Assembly: GCA_033296885.1 (NCBI GenBank)
Contig: MU863972.1
Span: 1-64,000, forward strand
Source: Triangularia verruculosa
Lineage: Eukaryota; Ascomycota; Sordariomycetes; Sordariales; Podosporaceae
DNA length: 64,000 nt
Direction of reading: 5' to 3'
In this document: positions 43,374 through 54,563 of the stretch, one piece after another
How the letters are laid out: each line of letters begins with the position of its first letter
How positions within the stretch are numbered: the first letter of the stretch is position 1
Made by a program: the position numbers and the translations under genes
The notes under the pieces: model-generated
The model's input: the letters and a program-made list of their open reading frames with translations, nothing else
What the model was told of the DNA's origin: nothing
Databases searched by the model: none

Positions 43374-44985
43374 ATGCTTTCCTCGCTCAGAGTGGTTTCG
43401 CGCCGCGCCGCCTTTGGCCGCGCCAGCTTCCCAGTCCTTCGCGCCGCTTCGACGTGGGCCAATGTCCCTCAAGGTCCCCCAGTATGTTAATCTGTCCAAC
43501 GGTGTGGGCTACCTTGCGCAACTGTCGTAGCTAACGTTTTCCTGCAACAGGATGTATGTTTTCCTGTCACCCTACCACTAGCCTCCCGATGGCTCAGAAC
43601 TGCGCATTCGGTAGTGTGTTGCGTGACGTTATGCTAACCGGCGCCTTGTCGATGACTGTTCACAGGCCATTCTTGGTGTGTTTGTTTCCTCCTCGCGCAA
43701 TGCTTCACAGACCTAGGCCCGAATAGGTACTGACCATGGTTGCTGTTTGTAGGTATCACCGAAGCTTTCAAGGCCGACTCTTTCGACAAGAAGATCAACC
43801 TCGGTTCGTCGTTTTCGTTTCCCCCCCTCACACACGAATTGCCTGCGCGCGCGCCCAATATCGCCAGACTAATACTCCCTCAAAGGTGTTGGTGCCTACC
43901 GCGACGATGCTGGAAAGCCCTACGTCCTGCCCTCTGTCCGTCAGGCTGAGGAGAAGGTGATTGCCTCGCGCCTCAACAAGGAGTACGCTGGCATCACCGG
44001 TGTCCCCGAGTTCACCAAGGCTGCCGCCGTTCTCGCCTATGGCAAGGACTCCTCGGCCCTTGACCGTGTCGCCATCACTCAGTCCATCTCTGGCACCGGT
44101 GCCCTCCGCATTGGCGGCGCTTTCCTCAACAGCTTCTTCCCTGGCGCGAAGACCATCTATATTCCCCAGCCCTCGTGGGCCAACCACGTCGCCGTCTTCA
44201 ACCACTCTGGCCTCCGCGTTGAGAAGTATGCCTACTACAACAAGGAGACCATTGGCCTCGACTTTGAGGGCATGATCGCCGACATCAACAAGGCCCCCAA
44301 CGGCTCCATCTTCCTCTTCCACGCCTGCGCCCACAACCCCACTGGTGTCGACCCTACCCCCGAGCAGTGGAAGGAGATCGAAGTCGCCGTCAAGGCCAAG
44401 GGTCACTTCTCTTTCTTCGACATGGCCTATCAGGGTTTCGCTTCCGGTGACATCCACAAGGATGCCTTCGCTCTCCGCCACTTCGTCGCCCAGGGCCACA
44501 ACGTTGCCCTGGCCCAGTCCTTCGCCAAGAACATGGGTCTCTACGGCGAGCGCATCGGTGCCTTCTCCATCGTCTGCGAGAACGCCGATGAGAAGAAGCG
44601 CGTCGACTCCCAGATCAAGATCCTCGTACGCCCCATGTACTCCAACCCCCCCATCCACGGCGCCCGCATCGCCGCCGAGATCCTCAACACCCCGGCCCTC
44701 TACGACCAGTGGCTCGTCGAGGTCAAGGAGATGGCCGACCGCATCATCACCATGCGCGCCCTCCTCAAGGAGAACCTCGAGAAGCTTGGCAGCAAGCACG
44801 ACTGGAGCCACATCACCAGCCAGATCGGCATGTTTGCCTACACCGGTCTGTCTCCCGAGCAGATGGATGCGCTGGCCAAGGAGCACAGCGTCTATGCCAC
44901 CCGCGACGGCAGAATCTCGGTTGCCGGTATCACCACCGGCAACGTTGGAAGGCTGGCCGAGGCCATCTTCAAGATTACTGGCTAA
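43374..44985 (+). CDS. aat1: Mitochondrial aspartate aminotransferase
   Basis: PLP enzyme exchanging the amino group between aspartate and 2-oxoglutarate in the mitochondrion. Five exons: 43374-43481, 43551-43553, 43666-43675, 43753-43803 and 43886-44985, giving 423 residues. Exon 1 encodes an Arg/Ser/Ala-rich mitochondrial presequence and ends GPP; a 3-nt exon GAT supplies Asp; a 10-nt exon supplies AIL and part of Gly; exon 4 reads ITEAFKADSFDKKINL. The result, GPPDAILGITEAF, matches the conserved GPPDPILGVTEAF of mammalian mitochondrial enzymes. Every intron has a GT donor (GTATGT twice, GTGTGT, GTTCGT), a CTAAC/CTGAC/CTAAT branch and an AG acceptor. The PLP lysine is in SFAKNMGLYGER, and HACAHNPTGVDPT and FDMAYQGFASG are the usual substrate and cofactor motifs. 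The microexons are the unusual part. Confidence 0.93.
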
Positions 44986-45097
44986 GCGCTCGTAATCTGT
45001 AAAAGAACAAAAAAGATAATTTAATGAAGTAAAACATGAAAAATCTCGGAGTAACATTTGGGTGGCTGGGCATTTTTGGTTTCTTTTGTTTTCTTGG

Positions 45098-45098
<1 letters not shown>

Positions 45099-45132
<34 letters not shown>
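45099..45132. repeat. TG dinucleotide microsatellite
   Basis: About seventeen TG units in the 254-bp interval between the stop codons of two convergent genes. Confidence 0.9.
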
Positions 45133-45135
<3 letters not shown>

Positions 45136-45239
45136 GAAGAGGAAAAAGGAACCTTGTCGTATAGATAGATTTCATATCTATAGACGGACGGGACTTGTAC
45201 AATGAAGAAGCCATGTCTCTCTCTCTCTCTCTTCTCGTC

Positions 45240-46401
45240 TCATGCCGTGTCCAATCGCTCCAAGTCCTTTCTCACCTCCTCCAGTTGCCTCTCCATGTCG
45301 ACGTAGACCCTCGCCATCTCCTTCATCTTCCTCTCCTTGTCCCTCTCGCCATCCCGAGAGTGGTATTCCCCCAGCTCGCCCTCCAGCCCCTTGATCCTCT
45401 CACCCAACCGGCACTTGGCGTCCCTCAGATGCCGCGAGTAATTCTCCAGCGCGGCGACGGCTTCGGGGGAGTAGACTTCTTTCTTTACCGCCCTGCCAAT
45501 AGACTTAATTTCCAACTCCTGCTTCTGCGCGACGAGGGCTGTTTCGGCGGCGGAGTACTCGAGCGATCGGGAGATGGGACCGTGTTTTGCCTCGAGGGAC
45601 TTTATGAATTTGGATAACACGTAGATTTGCTGGTCCAAAAGGTTGGAGACCGAGGCGGCGAGGGAGAGGCGGGAGCGGAGGAGGGAGTATTTCTTGTGCT
45701 GGAGGGTTTCTTGCTGGGTGGTGGTGAATGCTGCGAGGCTTGGGATGGAGCGGTGGAGGAAGGAGGGGTTGATGGTTGGTTGGGAGAGGCGGGTCAAGGT
45801 TAGGGCTGTGGTGTGGAGGGATTGGGAGAGGAAGGAGGAGAGTTGGGGGATGTGGGAGGGGAGGGAGGAAAAGGGGGGGTTGGAGAGGAGGAGGGGGAGG
45901 TGAGATGGGGGAATGGGGGAGGTGGTGGTGGGGGTGAGTAAAGGGGGGAGGAGGAGGAGGAGGTCGAGGAGGGTTTGGGGGAGGGGTGGGGGTTTGGGTT
46001 GGGCTAGGGGGAGGGGTGGGGGTTGGTAGCCTTGAGGTTGAGATTGGGATTGGGATTGGGAGCGGGTTGGTCGGCGGAGGAGGATGGGTTTTTCGGTTGG
46101 GGGCGGTGGTGGGAGTTCGGAGGTTGGGACGGCAGTGGAGATGGCGTTTATGAGGAGGTGGTGTTTTGCTGTTTGGAGGCGGTGGTTGTCGAGTTCCTGG
46201 AGGTGGTTAGCATGTTTTGTTGCGAATGTAAACAGTGTGGATTTGAGTGGTAACTACCTTTCTCACCGCAGCTCTCTTTTTGGCGTTGGGGTCTTTTCGT
46301 GTTGAGGCATCTGGGTTTAGGATGACGGTTGTCAGAGTTGTGTAAAGAGCTGCAAATTCAGGATTTTGCTGTAAAACGAGATCATCAATAGGGGGTATCA
46401 T
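45240..46401 (-). CDS. Coiled-coil protein with proline-rich centre, unknown
   Basis: I do not recognise this 366-residue protein. Exons 46401-46258 and 46196-45240 are joined across a 61-nt intron (GTAGTT...CTCCAG, GCTAAC branch). The first 48 residues (MIPPIDDLVLQQNPEFAALY...) look folded and conserved in style. The middle is very Pro/Leu/Thr-rich with an SQSQSQSQPQ run. The last 180 residues are helical with charged heptads (KKEVYSPEAVAALENYSRHL, and a tail rich in ERDKERKMKEMARVY), so they should form a coiled coil. Two frames exist for the middle, but only this one joins both ends without a stop. Its start lies 252 bp from that of the mitochondrial ribosomal gene on the other strand. A subunit of a cytoskeletal or kinetochore assembly would fit the shape, but there is no direct evidence. 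Confidence 0.7.
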
Positions 46402-46653
46402 TTTTGTCGTAATTACAGAGTGAAGTGTTGATTTCGAGGAGGTGTAAGTCCAGTGAGTGAGAGTCGCGATGCAAGTGAGTGAGTGAGAGACAAGGGTCCC
46501 TAAGAGACGGGTGGCCCAAGCTCCCAAGCACCTGGCAGCCGGCAGCAGCTGCCATAACCCATGCATTTCGGCTCCTCGAATTTTTGGGGCTCAACCTCGT
46601 CACCGTCGCCGTCGTCGCTGTTATCGTCAGTCGCTGGTACCGCGATAATCATA
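46402..46653. promoter_or_regulatory. Short shared divergent promoter
   Basis: The 252 bp between two divergent start codons must hold both promoters and both 5' leaders. It contains a GAGTGAGTGAG-like patch. No core element was identified. Confidence 0.5.
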
Positions 46654-47511
46654 ATGTCAGCCCTCCTCCCAGCGAGAGCCTGCCTCCGCGCAGCGACAAC
46701 GACCACCTTTACCCTCCCAATCCGCCCCTTCTCCACCACGCCCTCTCAGCAATACCACCAGAACACGCCCCGCGGCAGCGAGAGCAAGATCCCCATCCCC
46801 TCACCTACCGGTCAAGCCCCCGAGATCCCTCCCTACCCACTGGGACCCCGCCTCTTCTACAAGCAGTCCAACACCGGCCTATACGGCCATGCCGCCATCC
46901 GCTACGGCAACAAGGTCTCGGAAAGGAACGAGATCAAAACCCGGCGCACATGGCGCCCCAACGTCCACCGGAAACGCCTCTGGTCCATCTCCCTCCGCAC
47001 CTGGGTTCAGACGAGGTTGACAACCCGGGTCCTCCGGACGATCGACAAGGTTGGCGGGCTGGACGAGTACCTCCTCGGCATCAAATCCAACAGAATCAAG
47101 GAGCTGGGGCCGTGGGGCTGGAGGTTACGCTGGAGAATCATGCAGACCAAGGAGGTCAAGGCCAGGTTCGCCAGGCAGAGGGAAGAGCTGGGTCTGGTGG
47201 ACGGGCAGCTGGAGAAGCAGGTCAAGTTGGAGAACAAGAAGTACAAGATGGAGCAGAAGCAGATTCAGTATTATACCAAGAAGTGGTCGCCCGAGTCACA
47301 GCCATCAACGGCGGCGGATGAGCAGCATGTGCTTCCAGACGGCAGGATTGTGGACGAGGCGGGCAAGGAGGCCTACATCAAGGAGACGGATGCCCTGTTG
47401 GCAGATACGACCAACGAGCAGACTCTCAATCTTGGAGAGGTGGAGGTGGCCAAGGATGAGGGGTTCATGAAGGAGAAGCCTGCGCCCAAGAAGGCCCCGA
47501 AGCAGGTTTAA
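46654..47511 (+). CDS. mrpl24: Mitochondrial ribosomal protein bL28m
   Basis: Large-subunit mitoribosomal protein of 285 residues. The start at 46654 was chosen because MSALLPARACLRAATTTTFTL... is a clear mitochondrial presequence; an in-frame ATG at 46561 would add 31 unlikely residues. The core is typical of bL28: GLYGHAAIRYGNKVSERN, then KTRRTWRPNVHRKRLWS and RTWVQTRLTTRVLRTIDKVG. The C-terminal extension is Lys/Glu-rich and is expected for fungal mitoribosomal versions (yeast Mrpl24). It has no intron and diverges from the coiled-coil gene. Confidence 0.9.
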   Translation: MSALLPARACLRAATTTTFTLPIRPFSTTPSQQYHQNTPRGSESKIPIPSPTGQAPEIPPYPLGPRLFYKQSNTGLYGHAAIRYGNKVSERNEIKTRRTWRPNVHRKRLWSISLRTWVQTRLTTRVLRTIDKVGGLDEYLLGIKSNRIKELGPWGWRLRWRIMQTKEVKARFARQREELGLVDGQLEKQVKLENKKYKMEQKQIQYYTKKWSPESQPSTAADEQHVLPDGRIVDEAGKEAYIKETDALLADTTNEQTLNLGEVEVAKDEGFMKEKPAPKKAPKQV

Positions 47512-49083
47512 ACGATGAGTAGATGTGAAAGCAATGTAAATTATGTGTATACCTCCTATTTCTTCTTCACTTAAGCTTGGTCTAGGGATGCTCTTGACGG
47601 CTTCGAAGCCATCCGGTAGCTTAGTCATGTTTTTTTTCTGGCTCACTCTTAATCCTTCCATGCAGGTGACTTGATTCAAGTATTCGACAGTGAAATGAAT
47701 TTACCCCGATGGAGTACACAGCGTGCTCTTTTGCTGATCTTAAAGTATTTGGTAAGCACTGTTTCCCAACGTCTCAGGCGGGAAAAGCGGATGCGGAGTA
47801 TGTCCGATGACAGCAGATATTGCCCATCAAAATGATATTCCCTTGAGCACAAAGAGGCAAGGCGAGACGCTATTTTGAGAATTAAGCTACAGATCTTGGA
47901 CCGTTGATTGGTTGACAGCTCCCATCCCGGCAAAGTGGATCGCTGGTAGCCGCCGTTCCTGAACAACGGCAGCCAATCGATTGGGCCGCTCTTGTCTGGA
48001 CCTGTAACAACAACCAGAGTGACAGCTCATGGCCAAAAGTCGCCTGGTCAGTTTGCTGTTGAGTCACCTGGATGTAGAAGAAGCCTTCAACAGATTGAGG
48101 AGGCATAGAAACACATCAAAGAATTTATTTCTGATCAGCCGGTGAGGATGAAAAGTGGAAGACCAGAAGCAAGTGAGGCTGGTGGCTTGCACACAAGAAG
48201 GCGAGGTTGGGCCACCAAGCGACAACTGAGCGACTTCACCCACTCACCTCCAGCACCATCATCGTCATCTTCAAGTCCCATTTGCAAAGACAAGACAGAA
48301 ATAACAGCTGGCCAGCCCTGCAAAACAGATACAAGGACATGCACAACATCGGCAGTCAAGTGATGCGGACATACCACTCCCAAAATCCTCCGTTCCCGCG
48401 ACGGGTAGTGCCCTGGTGACTGCAGTCGATGCCAGATCACGCACAGTTCCTCAAAACCGCTGAATGCAAGATCGGATTCAGCCACTTTTATCCTCTTCAG
48501 TCGACGGAGAAGGGCACCGGCAGTCATGCGAGGTCGCCTCGCGAGCTGACGACGTGGTTTCGGCAGCCGCCCCGGAGGACCCCGGACGGAGAAACGACTG
48601 GCTCACATGCACCGGGCGCTTAGGTCGAGCGCTTCAAGATGGCCTTGCAATTCACCTTCTATGGCTTTGTCGACTCCGACAAAGAGAAGCCCTGTCTCTG
48701 TTGTCTGGGACCCATGGTCATGTGCGGGCCGTGGCGTTCACCAGCGCTCTTCTCTTATTGTCAACACCTGCCCCTTCGCCCATTGTTTTGCAATACAGTC
48801 CCATTGTCTCTTTTCCTCTATTGTTCGTCGCCACTATTGTTTCGCGTGGCAGTAATACTCATCATGCCCGGTTGGCTTGCTTGAGCCTGTCATTTTTCCT
48901 CTGTCATTTTCTTTTTCTATTTCCTTGACTTTTTATTTTCTCGTCAATTTCCTATTTCGGTTCCCATACTCATCACGATACTTTCGAGATACACACGACA
49001 ACGACGAGATACACGAAACACATTCATTTATTTGTTCATTCTTGGCTGGATCAAGACATCTTCTTTAGTTACTTCCGCGCAGC
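47512..49083. other. Intergenic and promoter region of the PRM1 gene
   Basis: No gene seen. The last 250 bp upstream of 49084 are pyrimidine-rich and probably form the 5' leader. Confidence 0.5.
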
Positions 49084-51333
49084 ATGTTCTACGACGAGAA
49101 GGCCAGGGCAGGAGGGCCGCCCCCGGTGCCTCCTGTTCCCGCCAGTTTGAACGCCAACTCCTGGGAGATCGTGGACCTTGATTCAGATCAGCAAAAGCAG
49201 GCCGCGCCGCAGCTACAACCACACGCCCACACCGATCCCACAGTCACCCCCTACCTTGGCCTCCGAGCCAGACTCTCTCAGCTATGGTTCAACCGCTGGA
49301 CCGTTCTCCTCATCCTGGTCCTCGTTCGAGTCCTCCTCCTGACCGGTAGCCTCAACGATAACATCGGCGATGCCAAGGTCAAAGCCCTCTCAGCATGCAC
49401 CAAGGTCGAGGACGTCGGCAGTGCCATGGCCTCCATGCCTCACTATCTGTCTGTGGGCGTCAACGCCTTGGCAGCAGAAGGTGTCGAGAAGGCTGTCTCG
49501 GCCATGGTTCATATCTTGATGTTGATCCTGACGGGCGTCGAGAACCTGATCTACTTTGTCATCAACATGTACGTTGGCACGTGGGCCTGTCTCATTGCGG
49601 CCCTCATTCACGGGGCGCTCGAAGTTGGCGCCAAAGGCATCGAGGCGGCAACCAAGGTGATGAACGATGCCATTGGAACTCTCACCGGGCAGATCTCAGA
49701 GGGCCTCAAAGACGTACAGGACGTTCTCGATAAAGCCCGCAGTGGGATCGGGGGGGCCATTGGAAGCATTCCTGGCCTAGGTGGTGGAGGAAGTCCGATT
49801 CCGATTCCCACGATCGACATTACCAAGCCCATTGCGGATCTCAAGAATATCAAGATCAACTCGACCGAGCTGGTCGACAATATTGTCAAGTTAGACAAAA
49901 AGGTACCCACATTCGACCAGGTTGAGAACTTCACCAAAAACGCCATCGCCATCCCCTTCCAGTTCGTCAAGGAGCAGCTCAACTCCAGCTTTGGCGACTA
50001 CCAGTTCGACAAGAGCGTCTTTCCCGTTGCGCAAAAGCAGGCCCTTTCGTTCTGCTCATCCAACTCGTTCCTCAATGATTTCTTCCAGTCGCTCTTTGAG
50101 ATCGTGGCCAAGGCCAAGATCGCATTCCTGGTGGCCATCCCCATCTTGGCCACTTTGGCCATCATTGCCATGGGTTGGATCGAGATTCGCCGCTGGAGAA
50201 AAGAGAAGGAGAGAGCCAAGGTGTTCACCGAGCACGGGTTCGACCCGATGGACGTGGTCTATATCGCCGGCCGACCGATGACTGCGGGTGCTGGTATCTG
50301 GTTCGGAAGCCGGTTCGGGATGAGCGGGCGGAAGAACATTCTGGTTCGGTGGACAGTGGCCTACGCCACTTCTCTGCCAGCGCTCTTTGTTCTTGCGTTG
50401 GCCATGGCCGGGTTCTTCAGCTGCTTCTGCCAGTACTTGATGCTGAGGGCTATCCAGAATAAGGCTCCGGAGCTCGCCAATCAGGTCGGCAACTTTGCCG
50501 GGGACGTCATTGGGACACTGCAGGCTGTCTCGACGGACTGGGCCGATGGTGCGAACGGTGCGATTTTGGGCTTGCAGGACGATATCAACAATGACGTGCT
50601 CGGATATGTCACGAATGCCACCAAGGCCATCAACAACACGCTCAACACGTTCGACGACGAGATCAGCAAAGCCGTCGAGCTCGTCTTCAAGGACACGGTG
50701 CTTTTCAATGTGGCCAAGGATATTGTCGGGTGTGTCATTCTGAGAAAGATTGACACGGTCGAAAAAGGGTTGACCTGGGTGCATGACCATGCTAAGGTGA
50801 CGCTGCCACTCTTCCGCAACGACATGTTCAGCGCCGGAGCCAACGATAGTGTGAATGGCGACGGCGACCTGACGAGCTTCCTGGCCACGCCTGCCAGTGT
50901 CACGACGGACGAAATTACGGACGCGGTGAACAAGGTTGTGGGCAAGCTGCAGAGCGGCATCATCCAGGAGGCGCTCATCTCGCTGGCACTTCTTTTGGTG
51001 TATGTCATTGTGGTTCTTGGTGGTGTGGTTTACGCACTGGTCAGGATGGCGCAGAACGACAAAACACGCGGGCTGGGCGGCGACAGGTGGGGTGTGAAGC
51101 CAGGAACTAGACCTAATAGTTTTACTCCTGGCGACACTGCCGCCAACAGACAGCACCAGCGAGATGTCCAGATCGACCAGCAGGGCGGGCCGGACCCATA
51201 CTATGATTACAGGCAAGAGGTGGTCTATGCCGGGAGTGTCAAGAGGGGGCAGGTCGGGACGGAAAAAGGAAACTCGCATGCGAGAAAGAGCAGCTACCCA
51301 ACAGTCGAGGATTCCGGGTACTCTGGCCGGTAG
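49084..51333 (+). CDS. prm-1: Plasma membrane fusion protein PRM1
   Basis: Multipass membrane protein needed for plasma-membrane merger when cells fuse (mating and hyphal fusion). Single exon, 749 residues, close to the usual length. A short cytosolic N-terminus is followed by a first membrane segment (about 70-90, WTVLLILVLVRVLLL), a long outer loop, membrane segments near 140-185 (LMLILTGVENLIYFVINMYVG), 350-370 (AFLVAIPILATLAIIAMGW), 425-455 and 635-660. Cysteines such as that in ALSACTK and the amphipathic Gly-rich segment GIGGAIGSIPGLGGGG fit the family. The tail is hydrophilic. Position in the cell surface follows from the family, not from anything extra seen here. Confidence 0.9.
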   Translation: MFYDEKARAGGPPPVPPVPASLNANSWEIVDLDSDQQKQAAPQLQPHAHTDPTVTPYLGLRARLSQLWFNRWTVLLILVLVRVLLLTGSLNDNIGDAKVKALSACTKVEDVGSAMASMPHYLSVGVNALAAEGVEKAVSAMVHILMLILTGVENLIYFVINMYVGTWACLIAALIHGALEVGAKGIEAATKVMNDAIGTLTGQISEGLKDVQDVLDKARSGIGGAIGSIPGLGGGGSPIPIPTIDITKPIADLKNIKINSTELVDNIVKLDKKVPTFDQVENFTKNAIAIPFQFVKEQLNSSFGDYQFDKSVFPVAQKQALSFCSSNSFLNDFFQSLFEIVAKAKIAFLVAIPILATLAIIAMGWIEIRRWRKEKERAKVFTEHGFDPMDVVYIAGRPMTAGAGIWFGSRFGMSGRKNILVRWTVAYATSLPALFVLALAMAGFFSCFCQYLMLRAIQNKAPELANQVGNFAGDVIGTLQAVSTDWADGANGAILGLQDDINNDVLGYVTNATKAINNTLNTFDDEISKAVELVFKDTVLFNVAKDIVGCVILRKIDTVEKGLTWVHDHAKVTLPLFRNDMFSAGANDSVNGDGDLTSFLATPASVTTDEITDAVNKVVGKLQSGIIQEALISLALLLVYVIVVLGGVVYALVRMAQNDKTRGLGGDRWGVKPGTRPNSFTPGDTAANRQHQRDVQIDQQGGPDPYYDYRQEVVYAGSVKRGQVGTEKGNSHARKSSYPTVEDSGYSGR

Positions 51334-52166
51334 GGACGGCGGGAGAAGAGGGGTCTCAGGGATGGTAATGGGGAGGGCTCACCACCGATGTATTCGGTTA
51401 TTTAATAATTTTCCTATTTGTTTCTTCGTTTCTCCTGTTGGTTTTGCATGCAGGGCGGGTGGATTGGATGGCTTGGTAAAGGCGTTTGGATAGGTAGCGA
51501 GGTGTTCCAACATATACCTTAGACAAGAGATCATCAAAAAAGGCATCCGGTATGCAACACTGTTTTTGTGGTGGTGACTACAATGTGAGATCCCCTGATT
51601 ACTGTGACTTTCAGTGGTGTGTGCAAGTAATGAAGTCCAGTTTGAGATGGATCTATTTTTCTTTGTGAGATGTCCCAGAGTGGACTTGAATAAACCCATT
51701 GTGTCTATCTCTCGATGACGGGCTCGTCCGCAGTATTATCCACGATCTTGGGCACCTCTTCAGGAAGTGCGGGACATTGCCTCCGCAATTGGGGGTCTGG
51801 CCAGAAGGCCAGTTCTACCTCCATAGCTTGTGGCGAGAGCCGGGATGAAAACTCAACGGTGGCCCGGCGAGAAATGCGCTGCGGCGCTGCGGGCGAGACG
51901 GGAGGGGCGGAGGGGCGCTGGCTGGGAAGGCGGGGGCGGTGACTCAAACGTCAGAAAGTCTCCGCTAATTTTCTGCCACTTTACAGGGGGGCTGCCAACT
52001 GCTATAAGGTAGGTATGACTCGCCCCTTTGAAGCAGAGACGTTCCCTACAACAACTCCAGACAAAGGCAGAAGCAGAGAGAGAGAGAGATTGTGCGTTTC
52101 TGACACTTCACATCCTCCAATTCCCGCCCAATTGGCCTCTTGATTGCACGCCGCACGCAATTCACC
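51334..52166. other. Intergenic
   Basis: PRM1 3' flank and the tryptophan synthase promoter. A small minus-strand open frame (51705-51947) has no support. Confidence 0.5.
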
Positions 52167-54563
52167 ATGGAAGGCCTCAAGCAGACGTTTGCTCGCTGCA
52201 AGGCGCAGAACAGGGTCAGTTCAACCCCGCCATGTTTTTTTATATTCCAACGGCCTGGAATTCCGAAATCCGGGGACCACCACGCACCAGAAACCAAGCA
52301 AGAAAGAGCCAATTGCTGATCTAGATATACATACAAACAGTCTGCGCTTGTCACCTATGTCACGGCTGGTTTCCCCAACCCCGCGGCTAGTCCCGATGTC
52401 CTCCTTGCTCTGGAGAAGGGCGGCGCCGGTATGCGATACCCTCCCTTTTTGGCGTTGCCAATGGCATGACGAGACAGTGCTGACCCTCCGTGAACAGATG
52501 TTATCGAGGTCGGCGTCCCCTTCACCGATCCTATTGCCGATGGCCCTACCATCCAGACTGCCAACACCGTAAGCTGACCTTGCGCACACTTCTCGACGGC
52601 TGGCATACAGTTTCACTGACGAGAAGGCATACAGATCGCTCTTCAGCATGGCGTGACTACCCAGGGCGTGCTGGCCATAGTTCGCGAGGCCCGCAAGCGT
52701 GGCTTGAAGGCACCCGTTCTCCTCATGGGCTACTACAACCCCCTCCTCAGCTACGGCGAGGAGCGCCTCCTCAAGGACTGCAAGGAATCCGGTGTCAATG
52801 GATTCATCATTGTCGACTTGCCCCCCGAGGAAGCCGTCTCTTTCCGCAGACTCTGCACCCGCGGCGGTCTCTCCTACGTCCCCCTCATCGCTCCCGCCAC
52901 CTCGGATGCCCGCATGCGCATTCTCTGCCAGCTCGCCGACTCCTTCATCTACGTCGTCTCCCGCCAGGGCGTTACCGGTGTTAGTGGCACCTTGAACGCC
53001 CATCTGCCGGAGCTGCTCGCTCGTGTGAAGAAGTACAGTGGCGACAAGCCCGCGGCTGTTGGTTTCGGCGTCAGCACCCGTGACCACTTCGTGTCCGTGT
53101 CTCAGCTTGCAGACGGTGTTGTCGTCGGCAGTCAGATTATTACTACTATTATGAACGCCGCCGAGAGCGAGGCCACCAAGGCTGTCCAGGAGTACTGCTC
53201 TTACCTTTGCGGCCGTACCGCCACCCCCGAGGAGGAGGCCACCCGTGAGGTTGGCATTTTGGAGGCCATCAACGGTGCTCAGGAGACCGGAGATGTGTCG
53301 GTGGATGCCGTCATCAAGGAGACTGATGACCTTGTTGCTCAGCTCGACATGATCAACTCTGATCTCCCCAAGCGCTTTGGCGAGTTCGGTGGCCAGTACG
53401 TCCCCGAGTCGCTGATGGATTGCCTTTCCGAGCTCGAGGATGGGTTCAACAAGATCAAGGACGATCCGTCGTTCTGGGAAGAGTACCGCTCTTACTACCC
53501 TTGGATGGGCCGCCCCGGTCAGCTTCATCTTGCTGAGCGCCTGACGGAACATGCTGGTGGTGCGAACATCTGGCTTAAGAGAGAAGATCTCAACCATACA
53601 GGATCCCACAAGATCAACAACGCGCTTGGCCAGCTTCTTCTCGCCAGAAGATTGGGCAAGACCAAGATCATCGCCGAGACTGGTGCCGGTCAGCACGGTG
53701 TGGCTACAGCTACTGTCTGCGCCAAGTTCGGTATGGAGTGCACCGTCTTCATGGGGGCTGAGGATGTCCGCCGCCAGGCTCTTAACGTGTTTCGCATGAA
53801 GCTTCTGGGCGCCAAGGTCGTTGCCGTCGAGGCTGGCAGCCGCACTCTTCGTGACGCCGTCAACGAGGCCCTCCGCTCTTGGGTCGTCAACCTCGAGGAT
53901 ACTCACTACATCATCGGATCTGTCATCGGTCCCCATCCCTTCCCCACCATTGTCCGCACCTTCCAGTCCGTCATTGGTAGAGAGACCAAGGCGCAGATGC
54001 TCGAGAAGCGCGGCAAGCTCCCTGATGCCGTCGTTGCTTGTGTCGGTGGCGGCTCCAACGCCGCGGGCATGTTCTACCCGTTCGCCGACGACCCCAGCGT
54101 CAAGTTGTTGGGTGTCGAGGCTGGCGGTGACGGTGTCGATACCCTTCGCCACAGTGCTACTCTCACTGCTGGTACCAAGGGCGTTCTTCACGGTGTCCGC
54201 ACGTATATCCTCCAGAACGAGCACGGCCAGATCGACGAGACCCACTCCGTCTCTGCCGGCTTGGACTACCCCGGTGTCGGCCCCGAGCTGTCCAACTGGA
54301 AGGACACGGATCGTGCCAAGTTCGTTGCTTGCACTGATGCCCAGGCCTTCATTGGGTTCCGTCTGATGAGTCAACTGGAGGGTATTATTCCCGCTCTCGA
54401 GTCTTCGCACGGTATTTGGGGTGCCATTGAGCTCGCCAAGACCATGGAGAAGGGTCAGGACCTTGTCATCTGCCTGAGCGGTCGTGGTGACAAGGACGTG
54501 CAGAGCGTTGCTGACGAGCTGCCCAAGATTGGACCCGCCATTGGCTGGGATCTGCGTTTCTAA
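52167..54563 (+). CDS. trp-3: Bifunctional tryptophan synthase (alpha-beta fusion)
   Basis: Final two steps of tryptophan synthesis in one cytosolic protein: cleavage of indole-3-glycerol phosphate (alpha) and condensation of indole with serine (beta). Four exons: 52167-52214, 52341-52428, 52498-52568 and 52635-54563, giving 711 residues, about the length of Neurospora TRP-3. The alpha part carries VTAGFPN, IEVGVPFTDPIADGPT (catalytic Glu) and FIIVDLPPEEA (catalytic Asp). The linker reaches to about residue 320. The beta part has KRFGEFGGQYVPESLM, the PLP lysine in HTGSHKINNA, the ETGAGQHGVATAT loop and the phosphate-binding CVGGGSNAAG. All introns have regular GT/AG ends and phases that join without shift. 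Confidence 0.97.

Noticed and set aside
43828..45057. 409-codon minus-strand open frame opposite the aminotransferase
   Set aside because: Long antisense frame with no motif; explained by codon bias of a highly expressed gene.
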